DNA of 64,000 bases, taken from positions 1 to 64,000 of the forward strand of contig CAZNNL010000002.1 in assembly GCA_964574395.1 (NCBI GenBank). Reading direction: 5' to 3'. The position numbers were made by a program, and so were the translations under genes. Of the stretch, positions 7,747 to 16,649 are shown piece by piece. Each line of letters begins with the position of its first letter. Within the stretch, counting starts at the first letter, position 1. The notes under the pieces were generated by a model. It made no database searches and was not told the DNA's origin. It saw only the letters and a list, made by a program, of their open reading frames with translations. The stretch comes from JAXGQD01 sp964574395. GTDB lineage: Bacteria > Bacillota > Clostridia > Saccharofermentanales > Fastidiosipilaceae.

Positions 7747-9304
7747 AGTAATTCTTCTGCTTGCTGCTCAGCAGCGCTTCCCAGTTGACGGTATTAGAGA
7801 TATCATGCGCTTATTTTACGGTGTTGCCAAATTTATACAGCTGTCCGATACAGAATTGCACTATGAGGTAGAGGAGAAGTACACCCTAGCATGCGGACAA
7901 ATTGAAAATATGGCGTTTAGCGTGTGTTTGCCCAAAGAACATGTAGCCACAAAAGACATATTAAACCTCTTTAATGAGCACCAACAAGAACTGGAAAGTA
8001 AAGGCCAAATCATCTCTCTTGACCAGAATGAAACGCCAAAAGTCGCTGCACGTAAAATTAAGCGAAGCTTTTACAATTGTCTTTCCAATATCACTGGCAA
8101 AAAGTTCCCCTGGGGCTCACTGACCGGCATTCGTCCAACCTATGTTGCCAATGAGTACTTGACGCAAGCTTGGACAAGAGAAGAAACAATAAGACTGCTT
8201 GAATCTGAGTATCGTGTGCATCCAGACAAAGCCACCTTAGCAGTCGCTGTCGCCTTAGCTGAGCAAAATATTATTTACGCACAGAATAAAAATGGTGTGC
8301 ATATTTACATACATGTGCCCTATTGCAGGACGCGTTGTTCCTATTGCTCTTTTACCAATACGGACTCGATTAACCCAAGTGCTCAGGAGCTCGATGCCTA
8401 TCACAGGGCTTTGTTATTTGAAATGCACGAGACATTATCTAAATTGACTATGTCTGTAAACAGCATTTATATTGGCGGCGGAACACCGAGTATCTTTAGT
8501 GCAGAGCAATTAGATGAATTGTTGAATTGCTTGAATAGCTATGTGCCACTGGAAAAAGTGAAGGAAATCAGCTTTGAGGCTGGCAGAAGCGATAGCGTGG
8601 ATCAAGAAAAACTAGAACTATTATTTGGCTGGGGTATAACGCGCATTTGTGTTAACCCTCAAACTATGAGAAATACTACACTAGACCGAATTGGTAGACC
8701 GACTACAAGCGAAGACGATAAAGCCACTTTTCTTATGGCAAGAACTGTTGGGTTTGAAAATATAAATATGGATTTAATCGCCGGTTTAAGTGGTGAAAGT
8801 GTTGAGGATTTTTCATATAGTCTTGATGAAGTGCTTAAGTTAGGGCCTGAAAGTATTACGGTTCACGCTTTGGCGCGCAAGCGTAAATCTGATTTAGACA
8901 TGCTTATTAATCAGTACACGAATAAAGACGACGCATGTAGACGAGAAGATGCACGACTCTTGAAAGAAGCACTCGGCCAAGCCAATGCTGAGGTAGAAAA
9001 AATGCTAGGTTTGGCCAGAAAGAAACTGGAAGCTGAGGCATACTTGCCCTATTATCTCTACCGTCAAAAAGACGGTGTTGGCGGACTTGAAAATGTTGGA
9101 TATGCTAAAGAAGGTTTTGCCTGTATTTATAACGTCTGTATGATGAATGATGTCCAGTCTGTTATAGCTTTCGGTGCTGGAGCTATATCAAAGAAGGTGA
9201 GTGAGCTGAGAACACTCCGCTGTCCAAACGTAAACTCTGTTAATGACTATTGTTCCAAAGCAAGCCAAATGGTTGAACGAAAGCTGGATTTTTTCCAATT
9301 GTAG
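7739..9304 (+). CDS. hemZ: HemZ, coproporphyrinogen III oxidase-like radical SAM protein
   Basis: The 521-residue protein has an N-terminal HemZ-specific region (about 1-185, with GSLTGIRPT at 127-134) and a radical SAM domain whose cluster cysteines are Cys196, Cys200 and Cys203 in YCRTRCSYC. A YIGGGTPS motif follows. HemZ proteins are annotated as oxygen-independent coproporphyrinogen dehydrogenases, but several lack proof of that activity. No other haem genes are in the window. The TTG start lies 7 bases behind AAGGAG. An ATT immediately after it is a possible alternative. Confidence 0.87.
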   Translation: MIKVILLLAAQQRFPVDGIRDIMRLFYGVAKFIQLSDTELHYEVEEKYTLACGQIENMAFSVCLPKEHVATKDILNLFNEHQQELESKGQIISLDQNETPKVAARKIKRSFYNCLSNITGKKFPWGSLTGIRPTYVANEYLTQAWTREETIRLLESEYRVHPDKATLAVAVALAEQNIIYAQNKNGVHIYIHVPYCRTRCSYCSFTNTDSINPSAQELDAYHRALLFEMHETLSKLTMSVNSIYIGGGTPSIFSAEQLDELLNCLNSYVPLEKVKEISFEAGRSDSVDQEKLELLFGWGITRICVNPQTMRNTTLDRIGRPTTSEDDKATFLMARTVGFENINMDLIAGLSGESVEDFSYSLDEVLKLGPESITVHALARKRKSDLDMLINQYTNKDDACRREDARLLKEALGQANAEVEKMLGLARKKLEAEAYLPYYLYRQKDGVGGLENVGYAKEGFACIYNVCMMNDVQSVIAFGAGAISKKVSELRTLRCPNVNSVNDYCSKASQMVERKLDFFQL

Positions 9305-9345
9305 AACTGAATTAGATTAAAGTTCTGCAAAGTGCCCATATTTGC

Positions 9346-9374
9346 TTGAGCAATTTTCGACTTCTCGTTAAAAT
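9346..9374 (+). promoter_or_regulatory. Predicted promoter for the aroK-ppx-ppk run
   Basis: TTGAGC (9346-9351) and TAAAAT (9369-9374) are 17 bases apart and 34 bases before the shikimate kinase start, in a 104-base gap after hemZ. Confidence 0.5.
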
Positions 9375-9408
9375 GAAAACACATCGATTATGAAAAGAGT
9401 GTATTAGC

Positions 9409-9954
9409 GTGCCCAAAAACAGTTCAACTGAGTCAGGTGCAGCTCGGGTCAACTATATCCTAATTGGCATGCCGGCTTCCGGAAAGTCCAGCCTAGGTAG
9501 AAGACTCGCCAAGCAACTGAATCTACGTTTTATAGATACAGATAATTTATTGCAGACTGAAACCGGACATGGTCCGAGTGGATTAAACGCCGCAATGAGT
9601 TTTGAAGAATTTATTCGAACGGAAGAACAAACTGTTCTTAAACTAGAGGGTAAAGGCATGGTCATTGCGACCGGGGGCTCTGTGGTATATGGAAAAAAGG
9701 CCATGCAGCATCTTAAGCAACTAGGAACTGTTATTTACCTTGAGGATTCACTATATAAAATCAGGCAACGTGTGGGGGGGTTAGCGGAACGCGGTGTTAT
9801 TTTAAGGCCAGGCCAAAGTTTCGAAAGTTTGTACCATGAACGCACACGACTCTACCGCCGATACGCAGATGTGATATTTAATAATCGAAGACTAAATCCT
9901 AACCAAGCCGCTAAACTGCTAGGAAATCTTTTGCATTTTATTGATCAAGGCTAG
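9409..9954 (+). CDS. aroK: Shikimate kinase
   Basis: The 181-residue product is a P-loop kinase that phosphorylates shikimate in the aromatic amino acid pathway. It carries the Walker A motif GMPASGKSSLG (about 20-30), the shikimate-binding Asp in FIDTDNLL, the ATGGSVV segment that holds the GGG-like substrate loop, and an Arg-rich lid (about 125-150). It has about 16 extra N-terminal residues. The start is GTG with a weak ribosome site. No other shikimate genes are adjacent. Confidence 0.87.
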   Translation: MPKNSSTESGAARVNYILIGMPASGKSSLGRRLAKQLNLRFIDTDNLLQTETGHGPSGLNAAMSFEEFIRTEEQTVLKLEGKGMVIATGGSVVYGKKAMQHLKQLGTVIYLEDSLYKIRQRVGGLAERGVILRPGQSFESLYHERTRLYRRYADVIFNNRRLNPNQAAKLLGNLLHFIDQG

Positions 9955-9981
9955 CATTATCTTAAGGAGTTGACGCATCGT

Positions 9982-11520
9982 ATGGCAAAACTAAACTATT
10001 TCGCAGTAATAGACGTGGGTTCAAATGAACTACAATTGAAAATTGCTGAATATGGCACAGGTACAGGCGGTCGTCTTAAAGTTGTAGAACGCTTGCGCGG
10101 TGCGTTAGCACTAGGTGAAGATACATACGAAACTGGTACGATCAGTGATGCTTACATCAGAAGAACCATAGAGATATTAAGTGGTTTTAAATTAAAACTT
10201 TCTGAATACGGCATTGCTTCTTGCCGCGTTGTTGGGACCTCCGCGGTGCGCGAAGCAAACAATCGAGACTATGTATTGAATCGTGTCTCTCAAGCAACAG
10301 GTTTCCATATCGAAATTTTAGATCATCCCATGGAGAGTGCATGGCGCTTAATAGCCATGCTAGAGAGCCTAAAAGACTTTCCAGAACTAGATGACAAGAA
10401 CCTTCAAGTTATCGACATAGGAGCAGGTTCTGTACATTTAAGTTATTTTTCTAAAGGACGGCTTGTTTATAGCCAGAGCGCTTTATTAGGAGCTCTGCGC
10501 ATGGTCGGCATCTTGGAGCAGCTTCATTTGGCTGCCATAAAACCTCTTGATGCTTTCGAATTGTTTTTAGATGTTGAATTGAAAGAAATCAAAGACAGCC
10601 AAGAGAGTGCCAAGCAAGCAGATGGTTTAATTGTGATAGGTAGTGAGACACAATATTTGAAGCGCATGGCGAATCTAAAACGAACGGATTCGTATATGAG
10701 CCCTGAAGCTTTCGAAGACGTATTCACGCAACTTAAGCAATTAAAAGCAAGAGATCTAACGCTTAAATACGGGATACCTCCTGAAAGCTGCGATCAAATG
10801 TTGCCGGCGGCAGCTATCGTCAAGAAGTACTTAAATTTTCTTGGAGCTAAAACGCTCTATTTACCTAATGCTGATCTTTGTCGCGGACTCTTGTATGAAC
10901 ATATTTCTCGTAACCTACGCTACAAATTAGTCAAAACGGTTGAAGAGATTGTTCTTTCACAAGCCGCTGAACTTGCACTTCGCTTCGACGTTGATCTAGA
11001 GCATGCAACACGTGTTGAGAAAAACGCTTGCATGATTTTCGACAGTATTAAAAAAGCGTTTGGGCTAACGGCAAGGCAAAAACTATATTTGCAGATTGTC
11101 TCACGCTTAATGCACGTGGGTGGATTTATCCGACATCCTAGACATGGCAGCATGTCGTATAGCATTATTAAGGACTTGGAACTTTTGGGGATTACCCAAA
11201 AAGAACGCCAACGTATGGCGCGCATGGCTGAATTCACCAATGAAGTCTACAGTCCTAGGCGTAGTGATATGTTGGAATTACCGGGTGAGCTTAGGCAAGA
11301 AATCATCTGTTTGGTGGCTATTTTAAGAATTGCCGAAAGCTTAGATAGTTCTAAACAAGGACATCTTGAATTAACACGTTGCCGGATTAAAAACGATATA
11401 CTTCAAATTTATTATAAGGAACTAGCCGAGACCCAGTTGGAGCAGTTCTTTTTGCCACAAAGAAGCCAATTGTTCCAAGAAGTTTTTGGACTTCAATTGC
11501 AGTTGGTAAAGGAGAAATGA
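9982..11520 (+). CDS. ppx: Ppx/GppA-family exopolyphosphatase
   Basis: The product (about 512 residues) belongs to the ASKHA-fold Ppx/GppA family, which removes terminal phosphate from polyphosphate or hydrolyses pppGpp. Phosphate-binding signatures are present: VIDVGSNELQLKI near the start, VVGTSAVREA, and IDIGAGSVHLSYF. The C-terminal half (about 310-500) is helical and HD-like, as in longer Ppx proteins. It ends one base before ppk, which supports a polyphosphate role over a GppA role. TTG 9970 directly abuts the AAGGAG and is a poor start, so ATG 9982 is preferred. Confidence 0.9.
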   Translation: MAKLNYFAVIDVGSNELQLKIAEYGTGTGGRLKVVERLRGALALGEDTYETGTISDAYIRRTIEILSGFKLKLSEYGIASCRVVGTSAVREANNRDYVLNRVSQATGFHIEILDHPMESAWRLIAMLESLKDFPELDDKNLQVIDIGAGSVHLSYFSKGRLVYSQSALLGALRMVGILEQLHLAAIKPLDAFELFLDVELKEIKDSQESAKQADGLIVIGSETQYLKRMANLKRTDSYMSPEAFEDVFTQLKQLKARDLTLKYGIPPESCDQMLPAAAIVKKYLNFLGAKTLYLPNADLCRGLLYEHISRNLRYKLVKTVEEIVLSQAAELALRFDVDLEHATRVEKNACMIFDSIKKAFGLTARQKLYLQIVSRLMHVGGFIRHPRHGSMSYSIIKDLELLGITQKERQRMARMAEFTNEVYSPRRSDMLELPGELRQEIICLVAILRIAESLDSSKQGHLELTRCRIKNDILQIYYKELAETQLEQFFLPQRSQLFQEVFGLQLQLVKEK

Positions 11521-11521
11521 T

Positions 11522-13891
11522 ATGGCAGTTAAAAAGAAAAGCAGACCAAATAACGTTAAGCAAGCGGTGACACCTCAACAAAAAGAAGAGAAAAGACTTC
11601 AAAAGTCACGGAAGTTGTTAAAGGAACGCTTAAGTAGCCGTCAACATGTGAGTTTTGTGCCACCAAGTGATTATTCCAAGAACCCAGCTTTTATCAATCG
11701 AGAACTTAGTTGGTTGCAGTTTGATTTGCGTGTTTTACAGGAAGCAAGAGATCGCCAAAACCCTCTCATGGAGCGCCTTAGCTTTCTTTCCATTACTGCT
11801 AACAACCTAGATGAGTTTTTTATGGTCCGAGTCGCATCCCTCAAAGATATGTACAACGCGGATTATGAAGGTGTAGACATCGTTGGTTTGACACCTTTGG
11901 AACAATTGAAAGCAATCTCCGAGCAAACACATGCTTTGATGAATCTGATGTACTCAACATATTCTAGGACGATTTTACCAGCTTTGAAAAAAGCAGGCAT
12001 TTATGTCCTGCAGCCTGAACAACTAAGCGCTGCACAAATTAGTGAGTTGAAGGACTATTTCGATCAGACCATTTACCCGATTTTGACGCCTATGGCTGTA
12101 GACAGCGGTCGACCTTTCCCTTTAATTAATAACAAAAGTTTGAATATTTGTGCAATGCTTGAGCGTGAAGGTGATGAAGAAGAATTGAAGTTTGTTACCA
12201 TTCAGGTGCCCGGAGTAGTGCCAAGACTCTACCGTTTCCAGACAGAAACGGAGCTTGAAGAATTTGATGGAGATGAGGGTAGTGAAGCCGACCTTGATCA
12301 GCTTGATGCCGAGCCTACTCCTGTAGTCAAGTATGCCTTTATTACGCTTGAAGACATCATACGCTTATTTTTGCCAGACTTATTCCCAGGGATGAAAATA
12401 TTGGCTCAGGGTGTTTATCGTATTTTACGTAATGCTGACTTGGAAATAGATGATGAAGATGCTGCTGATTTGTTGATTGAAATAGAAAAACAAATAAGGC
12501 TCAGACGATGGGGTGAGGTGATCAGGCTTGAAGCAGAAGCAGGTATGGATTATCGCTTACTGAGTAGGCTTTTGCCAAACTTAAAAGTAGACGAAGAAGA
12601 CGTGTATTTGTTTGACGGACCCTTAGACCTTACTTACTTGAGTAAAATACGAGGCGATTCTGCTTTGAAACAGCACAGCCAGTGGTATTATCCGCCCTAT
12701 ACGCCTCAGATTCCTCATCAATTGGAAGCAAGGCGGGCGAGTCTTTTAGCTAAAGGTGTTGAAGATGCGGATATTTTTGATTTGATCAAAGAGGGTAGCA
12801 TTTTTATGCATCATCCTTACGACTCATTTGACCCTGTTCTGGAATTCATCCGGGAAGCAGCAACGGACCCGAATGTCTTGGCCATTAAGCAGACACTCTA
12901 TCGCATTAGTGGCGACTCTCCAATTATTGGCTACCTGGAAGAAGCCGCAAAAAACGGCAAACAAGTCCTCGTGCTAGTCGAACTTAAGGCTAGGTTTGAT
13001 GAAGAAAATAATATTCATTGGGCTAGACGACTTGAAACTGCAGGCTGCCATGTAATTTACGGTTTGGTAGGGCTCAAAACACACAGCAAAATCACGCTCG
13101 TTGTACGTCAAGAAGCAGACGGCATTCGGCGCTACCTGCATCTGGGTACCGGCAACTACAATGACCAAACCGCAAAACTTTATACGGATATGGGTTATTT
13201 CGTTTGTAATAGCGAAGTCGGTGAAGACGGTACAGAATTCTTCAACATGCTTTCCGGATTTGCAGAACCAGATTATTGGAATGCATTAGTCGCCGCTCCG
13301 CTATGGCTGAGAGGCACCTTTGAAAAGCTGATTGAACGCGAGATTTTGCAGGTAAAAGAGGGCGGAGTTGGTCACATACGGGCAAAGATGAACTCTTTAG
13401 TCGACGAAGATATGATTAAGCTGCTTTATAAGGCATCTCAAGCAGGCGTAGAAATCGATTTGATCGTTCGTGGCATCTGTTGCTTGCGTCCAGGTGTTCC
13501 AGGACTCTCAGACAACATTCGTGTGCGCTCGTTAGTTGGACGTTATTTGGAGCATGCTAGAATTTTCTGGTTTTATAATGCTGGCAAAAAAGAAGTCTAC
13601 CTCGCTTCCGCCGACTGGATGACCCGCAACCTAGACAGACGCGTCGAGCTCATGTTCCCGATCTTTGAAGAAGAGTGCGTTGCGCTTGTTGAGGAGGTTC
13701 TAGACGTTCAAGAAGAAGACACCATCCGCGCTCACTTGATGCAAGCTGACGGAAGCTATAAAAAGCCTGACCGCCGTGGAAAGGCCTCGCTCGACTCACA
13801 AATCCAAAGTTCCAAGTGGGCTGTGGAACGCGCACCCAAACCAGCGGACGTCATGGAAACAAGAATCTTTGTTCCCGCGACAAGCATTTAG
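11522..13891 (+). CDS. ppk: Polyphosphate kinase 1
   Basis: This 789-residue enzyme makes polyphosphate from ATP. It begins with a lysine-rich extension (about 1-55). The N-domain follows, with FINRELSWLQFD and an NNLDEFFMVRVA segment, then the head domain and two phospholipase-D-like catalytic domains. The autophosphorylated His is expected in the GLKTHSKITLVVR segment, and the YLHLGTGNYN motif is intact. An acidic insert (about 240-262, EFDGDEGSEAD...) is longer than usual. The one-base gap to ppx shows an operon for synthesis and breakdown of polyphosphate. Confidence 0.95.
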   Translation: MAVKKKSRPNNVKQAVTPQQKEEKRLQKSRKLLKERLSSRQHVSFVPPSDYSKNPAFINRELSWLQFDLRVLQEARDRQNPLMERLSFLSITANNLDEFFMVRVASLKDMYNADYEGVDIVGLTPLEQLKAISEQTHALMNLMYSTYSRTILPALKKAGIYVLQPEQLSAAQISELKDYFDQTIYPILTPMAVDSGRPFPLINNKSLNICAMLEREGDEEELKFVTIQVPGVVPRLYRFQTETELEEFDGDEGSEADLDQLDAEPTPVVKYAFITLEDIIRLFLPDLFPGMKILAQGVYRILRNADLEIDDEDAADLLIEIEKQIRLRRWGEVIRLEAEAGMDYRLLSRLLPNLKVDEEDVYLFDGPLDLTYLSKIRGDSALKQHSQWYYPPYTPQIPHQLEARRASLLAKGVEDADIFDLIKEGSIFMHHPYDSFDPVLEFIREAATDPNVLAIKQTLYRISGDSPIIGYLEEAAKNGKQVLVLVELKARFDEENNIHWARRLETAGCHVIYGLVGLKTHSKITLVVRQEADGIRRYLHLGTGNYNDQTAKLYTDMGYFVCNSEVGEDGTEFFNMLSGFAEPDYWNALVAAPLWLRGTFEKLIEREILQVKEGGVGHIRAKMNSLVDEDMIKLLYKASQAGVEIDLIVRGICCLRPGVPGLSDNIRVRSLVGRYLEHARIFWFYNAGKKEVYLASADWMTRNLDRRVELMFPIFEEECVALVEEVLDVQEEDTIRAHLMQADGSYKKPDRRGKASLDSQIQSSKWAVERAPKPADVMETRIFVPATSI

Positions 13892-13934
13892 CTTTGGTAG
13901 ATATTCACTTGGGATTTGACCATTGGCGATTGAG

Positions 13935-13970
13935 CGGTGGATTATATTAAATCGGTGGACTATATTAAAT
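13935..13970. repeat. 18-bp tandem duplication
   Basis: CGGTGGATTATATTAAAT (13935-13952) is followed directly by CGGTGGACTATATTAAAT (13953-13970), with one mismatch. It sits at the left edge of the structured repeat element. Confidence 0.8.
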
Positions 13971-14160
13971 TGACAAAAAATCAACCTGTGTGATGATTTT
14001 AAACCGTAGACCCTAAATAATTGTCAAAAATGCAAGTTGTACGAACAATATTGGCCTTCTAAGGCCCAAAACCCCCCGATTTCCGTCGTACAACTTGTAT
14101 ATTTGACGAAAAAAACTATCAAATTTGATTTGCCGACGTACAAGCTGTTTTATTGTCAAA
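13970..14160. repeat. Intergenic dyad repeat element, copy A
   Basis: The element contains four degenerate units of about 27 bp with the core ACARSTTGTACG. Two are forward (13970-13995, poorly conserved, and 14021-14045) and two are reverse (14085-14110 and 14133-14160). Unit starts are spaced about 51, 64 and 48 bases. A small hairpin (GGCCTT/AAGGCC, 14053-14066) lies near the centre. A second copy with the same geometry is at 27924-28112. No open reading frame of merit covers it. It fills most of the 365-base gap between ppk and tRNA-Gly. It resembles a MITE or BIME-like sequence, but the family is unknown to me. Confidence 0.75.
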
Positions 14161-14208
14161 TTTTCACTGCTATTCAAGATTAGAACAGTATTTGTTAACT
14201 CGCCCCCC

Positions 14209-14237
14209 TTGTTTTTATTGACAAACTGCGCTAGAAT
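14209..14237 (+). promoter_or_regulatory. Predicted promoter for the tRNA-Gly/tRNA-Arg pair
   Basis: TTGTTT (14209-14214) and TAGAAT (14232-14237) are 17 bases apart and 19 bases before tRNA-Gly. A closer TTGACA at 14218 has only an 8-base gap to the -10 box and cannot serve it. Confidence 0.6.
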
Positions 14238-14256
14238 TTCAAAGGCAAAAGCAATT

Positions 14257-14330
14257 GCAGGTGTAGTTTAGTGGTAGAACTTCAGCCTTCCAAGCTGACC
14301 GTGTGGGTTCGATTCCCATCACCTGCTCCA
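14257..14330 (+). tRNA. tRNA-Gly (anticodon TCC)
   Basis: The acceptor stem GCAGGTG/CACCTGC, D-arm, anticodon loop CTTCCAA (TCC) and T-arm GGGTTCGATTCCC are all well formed. The CCA end is encoded (14328-14330). Confidence 0.95.
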
Positions 14331-14332
14331 AG

Positions 14333-14355
14333 AAACGGCGACAGCGTCGCCGTTT
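14333..14355 (+). other. Perfect hairpin between two tRNA genes
   Basis: AAACGGCGAC pairs perfectly with GTCGCCGTTT around an AGC loop. No T-tract follows, so it is probably a processing or spacer structure of the tRNA precursor, or a weak attenuator, rather than a standard terminator. Confidence 0.6.
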
Positions 14356-14362
14356 ACAATTT

Positions 14363-14439
14363 GGGTCTATAGCTCAGTTGGATAGAGCAACAGCCTTCTA
14401 AGCTGTGGGTCGCACGTTCGAGTCGTGCTAGGCTCACCA
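14363..14439 (+). tRNA. tRNA-Arg (anticodon TCT)
   Basis: A full cloverleaf with the acceptor stem GGGTCTA/TAGGCTC (two wobble pairs), anticodon loop CTTCTAA (TCT), T-arm CGTTCGAGTCG and encoded CCA. It follows tRNA-Gly after a 32-base spacer, in one transcript. Confidence 0.94.
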
Positions 14440-14463
14440 CCAAAAACTAGGGTCTAACAGCCC

Positions 14464-14490
14464 GAAAAGCCCACTACGGTGGGCTTTTCT
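14464..14490. terminator. Terminator after tRNA-Arg, bidirectional
   Basis: An 11-bp stem (GAAAAGCCCAC / GTGGGCTTTTC) with a TACG loop is flanked by T-rich sequence on the plus strand and A-rich arms that serve the minus strand. It lies between the tRNA pair and the convergent ABC permease gene. Confidence 0.85.
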
Positions 14491-14558
14491 TATGTCCAAA
14501 CAAAGGTTTTATATGCGACTAGCCAGCCTGTTTTATTTTTTCAACTTAACAAACTTAT

Positions 14559-15419
14559 TCAGCGTACACTTGTTTTGCTCTTATGTGAGTGCAAAGTCCA
14601 GAAGAGAAGTACAACAGAGACAATAACGAATAGTGGCATCATGCCCATCCCAATGACACCAGAACTAGGATTAGGCTGTGCGCTTAAGTTTTTTAGATTC
14701 TCAAAAGAGGACTCGAAAACAAGACTAAACTGTGTAAAATGCTCGCTATCAATAGTGAAGCGTATGCCTAATGGGATAAAAACCATGGCAGCGAAGGCTA
14801 AGATTTGCTGAGCAAAGTATAGGATGAAATAAACAATGATAGGGCCACCCACGCCTAGATGGTGGAAACGAGATTCACTGCCTTTAGCTACACTGAAAAA
14901 GATACTAATTAACAGACTAAATGTAGTGAATAGTAAAAGTGCAAGAACAAGTAACCATGTTACAAGGCTGAAGTTAAAGTTAAAATTCGCATGTATTAGC
15001 TTCCCAGCCATAGCGTAAGAGACACCAAAGGGTAGGCCCACCATACTGGTGGCTAAGGTAAATCTTATGAAGTTGTAAATCATTGGTATTAGAAATAAGA
15101 AAGACATGAGCTGGACAAAATAAGCCACGAGAAATTTTGAAGCGAAGATTTTAGCGCTACTCGCAGGTATAGTATGTGTAAAGTATGCCTCTTGCCCTGC
15201 CATCGTGCGATAATAGCGCATCGTAATGATGATGGTAGGTCCCAAGCCCATAACAAGGAACGTTATTATGCTTGTTAGGGTAGAAAATACATTTAGAACA
15301 CTATTCTGAAACAAGAGGCCTACTAAGGATAAACAGTAGATTAAGATGATGCCTCCCCAAATACTGCGTAAACTTTTCCAAAGTTGTTTGACTTCAAAAC
15401 GCACTAGTTTGTTAAACAT
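14559..15419 (-). CDS. ABC transporter permease of a GntR-controlled operon
   Basis: The 286-residue product has about six hydrophobic helices and no signal peptide, typical of ABC-2 type permeases in YtrA-regulated operons. The N-terminal MFNKLVRFEVKQLWKSLRS segment is the usual basic lead into the first helix. It overlaps the ATPase gene by 16 bases and would form the membrane part of that exporter. The substrate is unknown. Related systems respond to cell-envelope stress or peptide antibiotics. Confidence 0.8.
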   Translation of the reverse strand: MFNKLVRFEVKQLWKSLRSIWGGIILIYCLSLVGLLFQNSVLNVFSTLTSIITFLVMGLGPTIIITMRYYRTMAGQEAYFTHTIPASSAKIFASKFLVAYFVQLMSFLFLIPMIYNFIRFTLATSMVGLPFGVSYAMAGKLIHANFNFNFSLVTWLLVLALLLFTTFSLLISIFFSVAKGSESRFHHLGVGGPIIVYFILYFAQQILAFAAMVFIPLGIRFTIDSEHFTQFSLVFESSFENLKNLSAQPNPSSGVIGMGMMPLFVIVSVVLLFWTLHSHKSKTSVR

Positions 15420-16111
15420 GCGAATACCTCCCTAAAGTATTGATCGATGCTTTTATTTTGTTCTTGACGCAAGCTGTCTGCATCCTTATGTAAAATTACT
15501 CGCCCCTTGTCTAAAAATATTACTTCGTCCAATATGTTTTCCACATCAGCTATGAGGTGTGTGGAGATAAGCATCAGGGAATCTTCAGAAAAATTACGGA
15601 TGATGCCTTCTAGAATAACGCTACGGGCGGCAGGGTCGACACCTGAAATCGGCTCATCTAGGAAGTATATTTTAGCTTGTCTAGACATCGCCAAGGCGAT
15701 TTGTAGCTTTTCTTGTGTGCCCTTTGATAATTCTTTGATGCGCTTACCTTTTTCAATCTGAAAAAATTGAAGCATCTCTTCAGCTTTAGTAAGATCGAAA
15801 TCAGAGAAGAAGTCGGCATACTGGCTAAGCACCTCGTAAACAAAATTATTTTCATTTAAACTGCTTTTCTCTGGCAAAAAAGACACTAAAGCCTTCGTTT
15901 GAACTCCGATTCTCTGTTGAAAAATTTCAACTTTGCCTTGATAGTCACTTGTAAGCCCGGCAAGAATTTTTAAGAGTGTTGTTTTGCCACAACCATTCGG
16001 CCCGAGCAGACCAACAATTCTCCCGCTCTGAATCTGAAGATTAACGTCAAGTAGAGCTGGCGTTTTTCTATAGTATTTTGAAACATTTGTAATCTCTATA
16101 CTATTGGACAT
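15404..16111 (-). CDS. ABC transporter ATP-binding protein
   Basis: The 235-residue ATPase has Walker A GPNGCGKTT (about 35-43), the ABC signature ELSKGTQEKLQIA (about 132-144), Walker B IYFLDEPISGVD and the H-loop STH. The signature reads LSKGT instead of LSGGQ, as is common in this exporter subfamily. It overlaps gntR and the permease gene on either side, so the three genes are one translationally coupled operon. Confidence 0.9.
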   Translation of the reverse strand: MSNSIEITNVSKYYRKTPALLDVNLQIQSGRIVGLLGPNGCGKTTLLKILAGLTSDYQGKVEIFQQRIGVQTKALVSFLPEKSSLNENNFVYEVLSQYADFFSDFDLTKAEEMLQFFQIEKGKRIKELSKGTQEKLQIALAMSRQAKIYFLDEPISGVDPAARSVILEGIIRNFSEDSLMLISTHLIADVENILDEVIFLDKGRVILHKDADSLRQEQNKSIDQYFREVFACLTN

Positions 16112-16487
16112 GATTATTTTTTCCCTTCTCCAACCAGTTTTTGGTAAACATGCTCAGGCTTTCATTTAGACTTAAACCTAACTCAGATAAATCTTTGATA
16201 CAGTCCTTTAGCTTTTCCTCTGCTAGTTTTTCGCGTGTTACAGCGATTAGCTTGTTATCGTTCGTGATAAAGCGACCACTGGTACGCTCCGATTGTGCCA
16301 AACCATCGCGTTCTAACTCGGCTAGTGCACGCTGTACGGTGTTGGGGTTTACGCCAAATTCAAGCGCTAAATCGCGTACCGAAGGAACTCTTGATCCGGC
16401 CTCCCATTGGGAAGAAGCGATGAGTTTTCGGAAATGGTTCAATAATTGCAGGTAGATAGGGCTATTGCTGTCAAATGCGTATCCCAT
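16101..16487 (-). CDS. GntR-family regulator, YtrA subfamily
   Basis: The product (about 128 residues) has the winged-helix GntR domain (about 10-75, with SPIYLQLL, RVPSVRDLALEFGVNPNTVQRAL) and only a short C-terminal helical tail for dimerisation, which defines the YtrA group. ATG 16487 lies 6 bases after AAAGGAG. TTG 16493 abuts that site and is unlikely. It heads the ABC operon, and a near-perfect 20-bp palindrome sits just upstream, so autoregulation is likely. The inducer is not predictable. Confidence 0.88.
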   Translation of the reverse strand: MGYAFDSNSPIYLQLLNHFRKLIASSQWEAGSRVPSVRDLALEFGVNPNTVQRALAELERDGLAQSERTSGRFITNDNKLIAVTREKLAEEKLKDCIKDLSELGLSLNESLSMFTKNWLEKGKNNHVQ

Positions 16488-16507
16488 GCGCAACTCCTTT
16501 GTCTTAC

Positions 16508-16527
16508 TGTATTAATCGATTAGTACA
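16508..16527. promoter_or_regulatory. Palindromic operator upstream of gntR
   Basis: TGTATTAATCGATTAGTACA is a 20-bp palindrome with one mismatched pair, located 20 bases before the gntR start. Its position in the promoter region and its length fit a GntR/YtrA binding site. Binding by this regulator is inference. Confidence 0.6.
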
Positions 16528-16574
16528 ATCACACAATAAAGCAATAAAAACTTGATGTCAATAGCTTAGAAAAT

Positions 16575-16606
16575 AAAAACAAAAAACGCCCATCTTTCGA
16601 TGAGCG
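16575..16606 (-). terminator. Terminator of the PTS EIICB gene
   Basis: On the minus strand CGCTCATC pairs with GATGGGCG around a GAAA tetraloop, followed by TTTTTTGTTTTT. It lies 44 bases past the EIICB stop. Confidence 0.85.
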
Positions 16607-16649
16607 CTTTCTATTTCCAGTGGATTTTTTAGAGCGAGTTGTATGCTTA

